Assembly: GCA_039177555.1 (NCBI GenBank)
Contig: JBCDFV010000023.1
Coordinates: 7,711 to 71,710 of the forward strand
DNA length: 64,000 nt
Source of the DNA: JANQGH01 sp039177555
GTDB lineage: Bacteria; Pseudomonadota; Alphaproteobacteria; DSM-16000; Inquilinaceae
Direction of reading: 5' to 3'
Each line of letters starts with the position of its first letter. Position 1 is the stretch's first letter. A program made the translations under genes and the position numbers. Shown piece by piece: positions 60,515-64,000 of this stretch. Under the pieces are notes generated by a model. It saw only the letters and a program-made list of their open reading frames with translations, searched no databases and was not told the origin of the DNA.

Positions 60515-60521
60515 CCAGACC

Positions 60522-62870
60522 ATGTCACGGGTCGCCAGTCTCGTTTCCAACCGCTTGTTTCGGCCGCGGGCGGCTCTGCTTTTTTTCTGGGCGCTGCTGG
60601 CCTGTCTCGCCGTCCTTCCGCTGGGGTCCGCCCTCGGCCAGTTGACGATAGCGGTGGAGGAAGCCGCGCCGTCGGAACCGACACCGGAAATGCAGGCGGC
60701 CGAGATCGACGACATGATCGCGGTCTTGGAGGACGAAGCGGCGCGGCAACAGCTGATCGATCAGCTGCAGTTGATGCGGGAGGCGCTGGGGCCGCAGGAG
60801 GAGAGCTTCGAGGCCGGGCGCGGCTTTCTGAATTTCGTATCGGAACGCATGGCGCATGTCGGCGATCGCCTGTCGGAGATCGGGCATGCCGTGCGGGGCC
60901 TTCCGGACATCCTGGTCTGGATCGAGGCCATGCTGGGCAGCAGCATCATATTGCTGCGCTGGCTCGACCTGACGCTCAGCATCGTGCTGGTTCTGGGCAT
61001 CGGCTATGTCGTACGGCTCGTCATCGCCCGCCTTGCCGTTCGCTACCGGGACGAAATCGGTGCCCGGCCCCCGCGACAATCGCGGGTCGCCCGCATACCC
61101 CTGGGCTTGGCGCGATTGGCGATCGACTTGGCGCCGTTGATCGGCTTCGTGCTCGGCGCGACCGTTACCATCGTGCTGCTCAACCAGCCGCCCCGGGTTG
61201 AAGACGTCTCGATCACCTTCGTCTCCGCCGTCTGGGCCGTCGGCGTTGTCACCGCGCTGCTGCGCTTCGTTCTGGCGCCTCGATCGCCCAACGTTCGGCT
61301 GGTGCGGATGCAAGACGGCGTCGCCAAACAGCTGTTCAGATCGGTCCGGGTCATCGCCGGCGTCATCATCTGGGGCATTGCGATCGCCGAATTCATGCTG
61401 GCGGTCGGCGCCACACTGCCTGCCGCCCAAGGTCTGCGCAGCCTGGCCGGGGTTATTGCCGGCATTCTGATGGTCATCTTGATCCTGCGGATGCGGGTTC
61501 CGGTGCGCCAGGCCTTCCGCCGCATGTCCGTCCGGTCGCAATGGCTGGGCGTTTTCTGGCATCGGCTGTCCTATTCCTGGCACGTGCTGGCGATCATCTA
61601 CATCGTGCTGATCTTCGGGGTCTGGGTCCTGCGGGTGCCCGACGGTTTCTTGTTCATGGTGCGCGGCACGGTTCTGGCCATCGTTTTGCTTGTCGTGGCG
61701 CGATTGGCCATGGTCGCGATCGAACGGCTGTTGGACCGGTTTGAGCGGCGGCGGCAGGAACAGGCCGAGGCGACTGGCGTCGAACGCCAGCCGGCGGCCT
61801 ATCTTCCGGCATTGAAGCGCACCGTCCAGGGCGTGCTTGCCGTGATCGTGTTCGTTCTGCTGCTTGAGGTCTGGGGTCTGGGCATCCTGGCCTGGTTCGA
61901 CACCGACTTAGGCCGGCGCGCCCTGGGCAACCTGTCGGCCATCGTCATCGTCGTCCTGGTCTCGGTCGCCGTGTGGGAAATCGTGACCGCCCTGATCGAA
62001 CGGCATTTCAAGGCCACGGACGAAGAAGGCAATCTGATCGAGCGCAGCGCGCGCGAGCGCACCTTGCTGCCGCTTTTGCGCAACTTCATCTTGATCGTGC
62101 TGCTGCTGATCGTGGTCATGATCGTGATGTCGCAGGTCGGCATCAATATCGGGCCGCTGCTGGCCGGCGCCGGTGTCGTGGGTCTGGCGGTCGGCTTCGG
62201 CGCCCAAACCCTGGTCAAGGACATCATCACGGGCCTGTTCATCCTGTTTGAGGACCAGATCCAGGTCGGTGACGTGATCGAGGTCGCGGGCCATGCCGGC
62301 CTGGTCGAGGCGATGACGATCCGCACCCTGCGCTTGCGGGATCTCGAAGGCATCGTCCACATCCTGCCGTTCAGCCAGGTCGACACGGTCATGAACAAGA
62401 CCAAGGAGTTCTCGTACTACGTCATGGATATCGGCGTCGCCTATCGCGAGAACACCGATCAGGTGGTCGAGGTCATCAACCAGCTAAGTACTGAGCTGAG
62501 GGCGGACCCCGTGATCGGCCCGCTGATGCTGGACGATATCGAGGTCTTGGGTGTCGACGCCTTTGCTGACAGCGCGGTCATTATCAAGGCCCGCATCAAG
62601 ACGCTGCCGATCAAGCAGTGGCAGGTGGGGCGCGAGTTCAACCGGCGCATGAAGCTGCGCTTCGACGAACTGGGCATCGAGATACCGTTCCCGCACCGGA
62701 CCCTGTATTTCGGGGTCGACAAGCAAGGCAAGGCGCCAGCCGGGCCGATCAGATTGGAATCTGCGCCATCAAAATCCGGCGCCACGGGGCGGAAGCACAA
62801 ACGCAAGCCGGCACGCAAGAAACCAGACGACCCCGACAGCCCAGAAACCGGACCGTTGGCCGAGGATTAG
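60522..62870 (+). CDS. Large MscS-family mechanosensitive channel
   Basis: This 782-residue protein has an N-terminal signal or helix (RAALLFFWALLACLAVLPLG), a periplasmic helical region to about 120, about ten membrane helices, and a C-terminal MscS core: the pore helix region GPLLAGAGVVGLAVGFGAQT, then LVKDIITGLFILFEDQIQVG near residue 560, and the beta domain IRTLRLRDLEGIVHILPF. The tail is lysine-rich. It resembles YbdG/MscK-like large channels that protect against osmotic downshock. It may be co-transcribed with the cyclase, and its stop overlaps recX by four bases. Confidence 0.92.
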   Translation: MSRVASLVSNRLFRPRAALLFFWALLACLAVLPLGSALGQLTIAVEEAAPSEPTPEMQAAEIDDMIAVLEDEAARQQLIDQLQLMREALGPQEESFEAGRGFLNFVSERMAHVGDRLSEIGHAVRGLPDILVWIEAMLGSSIILLRWLDLTLSIVLVLGIGYVVRLVIARLAVRYRDEIGARPPRQSRVARIPLGLARLAIDLAPLIGFVLGATVTIVLLNQPPRVEDVSITFVSAVWAVGVVTALLRFVLAPRSPNVRLVRMQDGVAKQLFRSVRVIAGVIIWGIAIAEFMLAVGATLPAAQGLRSLAGVIAGILMVILILRMRVPVRQAFRRMSVRSQWLGVFWHRLSYSWHVLAIIYIVLIFGVWVLRVPDGFLFMVRGTVLAIVLLVVARLAMVAIERLLDRFERRRQEQAEATGVERQPAAYLPALKRTVQGVLAVIVFVLLLEVWGLGILAWFDTDLGRRALGNLSAIVIVVLVSVAVWEIVTALIERHFKATDEEGNLIERSARERTLLPLLRNFILIVLLLIVVMIVMSQVGINIGPLLAGAGVVGLAVGFGAQTLVKDIITGLFILFEDQIQVGDVIEVAGHAGLVEAMTIRTLRLRDLEGIVHILPFSQVDTVMNKTKEFSYYVMDIGVAYRENTDQVVEVINQLSTELRADPVIGPLMLDDIEVLGVDAFADSAVIIKARIKTLPIKQWQVGREFNRRMKLRFDELGIEIPFPHRTLYFGVDKQGKAPAGPIRLESAPSKSGATGRKHKRKPARKKPDDPDSPETGPLAED

Positions 62871-63448
62871 TCGTCGTCGGCGGACTGCCTGACCATGGCC
62901 TGCAGATCCTCAGCCTGTTCGGCGTCCACAATTGCGCGCGCGACGGCCAGGCCGTAGCCGGCGCGCGCCAGGGCCGCAAGGTCGCGGTCTCGATACTGTT
63001 CACGGTCGCGCAGGCGGTAAGGCCCCAGGCGTCGGCGTTCGGCCAGGCGGACCGCACTGGTCAAGGCCAGGTCCGTCTCGCTTTCGGCCCGAAGCTTGGC
63101 CAGCGCCGACTGCGCGGTCTCGCCGTCGATGCCCTTTTGCGCCAGCTTGGCCAGGATCGCGCGCGGGCTGTCGCCGCGGCGCGCCAGGCTGGCGGCGCGA
63201 ACCTCGGCGAACCGCTGATCGTCGACCAGGCCCAGGCGCCGGCATTTTGCCACGACCTGCGCGATCACGGCCTGCGCCTCGTCCTGATCGACGGGGCCAT
63301 GGCGCCCGGCCTTCGCCACGCGCCGTTCCAGGACACGGCGCAGCGTCTCGGTCGACGCCATGTAACGCCCCAGATAATCGAACGCGGCCTTTTCCATGCG
63401 TGCGGCGCTGATCGGGCCGGTTGTGCCTCTGGGGTTCGGATCATTCAT
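62867..63448 (-). CDS. recX: RecX, regulator of RecA
   Basis: The protein is about 193 residues and made of helical three-helix repeats typical of RecX: AFDYLGRYMASTETLRRVLE, then VVAKCRRLGLVDDQRFAEVR with AASLARRGDSPRAILAKLAQ, and a degenerate third repeat with a YRLRDREQYRDRDLAALARAG segment. RecX binds RecA filaments and limits recombination and the SOS response. ATG 63448 is chosen; an in-frame ATG at 63481 would add 11 residues. recA is not in the window. It is divergent from the ABC-2 permease gene. Confidence 0.9.
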   Translation of the reverse strand: MNDPNPRGTTGPISAARMEKAAFDYLGRYMASTETLRRVLERRVAKAGRHGPVDQDEAQAVIAQVVAKCRRLGLVDDQRFAEVRAASLARRGDSPRAILAKLAQKGIDGETAQSALAKLRAESETDLALTSAVRLAERRRLGPYRLRDREQYRDRDLAALARAGYGLAVARAIVDAEQAEDLQAMVRQSADDD

Positions 63449-63552
63449 GCCGGGCCGATATATATCAATCGCCGTCGGCATTGTCGCCCATCGCCAACGG
63501 CGCTATGGTCCCCGCCCCCCAAAACGACCGCGCCCGGAACCGATCCGACAGC

Positions 63553-64000
63553 ATGACCCTACTTCTGCCCACCTCCCCCCAACCGCGCGCCGTGGGCTCG
63601 ATTAACTGGATCGGGCTGAAGACCTTGTATGTGAAGGAAGTCAGCCGCTTCCTGAAGGTCTTCACCCAAACGGTTGCCGCACCGGTCGTTACGACCTTGC
63701 TGTTCTACACCATCTTCGCGCTGGCGCTGGGTGGCTTGGTGCGCGATGCGGACGGGGTCCCGTTCCTGGAATTCCTGGCCCCGGGCCTGGTGATGATGGC
63801 TCTGATTCAGAACTCCTTCGCCAACACCTCGTCCTCCATGGTGATCGCCAAGATCCAGGGCAACATCGTCGATGTGCTGATGCCGCCGCTCAGCCCCGTG
63901 GAACTGCTGTGCGGCTATGTCGGCGGCGGCATTACGCGTGGTATTCTGGTCGGCGCGGTCACGTTCGCCGCGATCCGGGTGTTCGTGCCGGTCGGCCTGC
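63553..64000 (+). CDS. ABC-2 type transporter permease, N-terminal part (cut by window end)
   Basis: From ATG 63553 an uninterrupted frame runs to the window end. It reads TLLLPTSPQPRAVGSINWIG, then LKTLYVKEVSRFLKVFTQTV, APVVTTLLFYTIFALALGGL, and FLEFLAPGLVMMALIQNSFA with NTSSSMVIAKIQGNIVDVLM. This is the opening of ABC-2 exporter permeases (YadH/NodJ-like): an amphipathic start, two helices and the conserved cytoplasmic loop. About 149 residues are visible. The partner ATPase is presumably beyond the window. Confidence 0.88.
   Translation, partial: MTLLLPTSPQPRAVGSINWIGLKTLYVKEVSRFLKVFTQTVAAPVVTTLLFYTIFALALGGLVRDADGVPFLEFLAPGLVMMALIQNSFANTSSSMVIAKIQGNIVDVLMPPLSPVELLCGYVGGGITRGILVGAVTFAAIRVFVPVGL

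Overview
The window is about 64 kb of GC-rich, densely packed DNA from what looks like a free-living alphaproteobacterium, probably Rhodospirillales-like. The assignment is inferred from three things: a Mur-type Fur protein without CxxC motifs, an SdhC-like/2Fe-2S adenylate cyclase of the kind known from Sinorhizobium, and many solute-binding-protein transporters plus an intracellular PHA depolymerase. I see no tRNA, rRNA, CRISPR array or intact insertion sequence. Most genes overlap by 1-8 bases or lie within 30 bases of each other in operons, and regulators sit at operon boundaries.

Layout. 1-2652 (minus): a sugar ABC system (permease cut by the window edge, single-domain ATPase, binding protein) with an XRE-cupin regulator. 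2961-11838 (plus): a LacI regulator and an oxidative catabolic operon (Gfo/Idh/MocA dehydrogenase, CoA-transferase, enoyl-CoA hydratase, two GMC oxidoreductases, a frameshifted SDR, a Dabb protein and an odd 83-residue ORF). 12.0-14.28 kb: an AT-richer islet with a sulfotransferase-like gene and a P-loop/methyltransferase fusion, then 366 bases without a gene. 14281-24080: a SorC regulator and SDR diverge from a seven-gene operon with split transketolase, FGGY kinase, ribose-type ABC transporter and SDR, enough for uptake, phosphorylation and C2 transfer of a ketose or polyol.

24084-36669: two DapA-superfamily aldolases flank a GntR/FCD regulator; then come a peptide-type ABC transporter, a Cys-type sulfatase, a PhyH dioxygenase, a dehydrogenase strongly resembling sulfolactaldehyde reductase, and a nucleoside hydrolase. 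This suggests use of a sulfated or sulfonated compound. 36843-38039 is an orphan Tat-exported binding protein. 38052-48403 is an IclR-centred unit: an M28 peptidase and a quinone oxidoreductase on one side, a racemase and a complete peptide-type ABC transporter on the other. Closely matching composite palindromes precede both arms, and the transporter's binding protein appears circularly permuted. 48411-52763 (minus) holds an amidohydrolase, a methyltransferase, a Gfo/Idh/MocA dehydrogenase and a TIM-barrel isomerase.

52931-64000: PHA depolymerase; an IclR-controlled aryl-AMP ligase and salicylyl-CoA 5-hydroxylase-like monooxygenase; then a more housekeeping-like segment with Fur/Mur, the redox-type adenylate cyclase, a large MscS channel, RecX and the start of an ABC-2 permease. 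Overall this is a chain of substrate-specific uptake and catabolism modules, each with its own regulator. Functions are read from motifs and recalled families; substrates are inferences.
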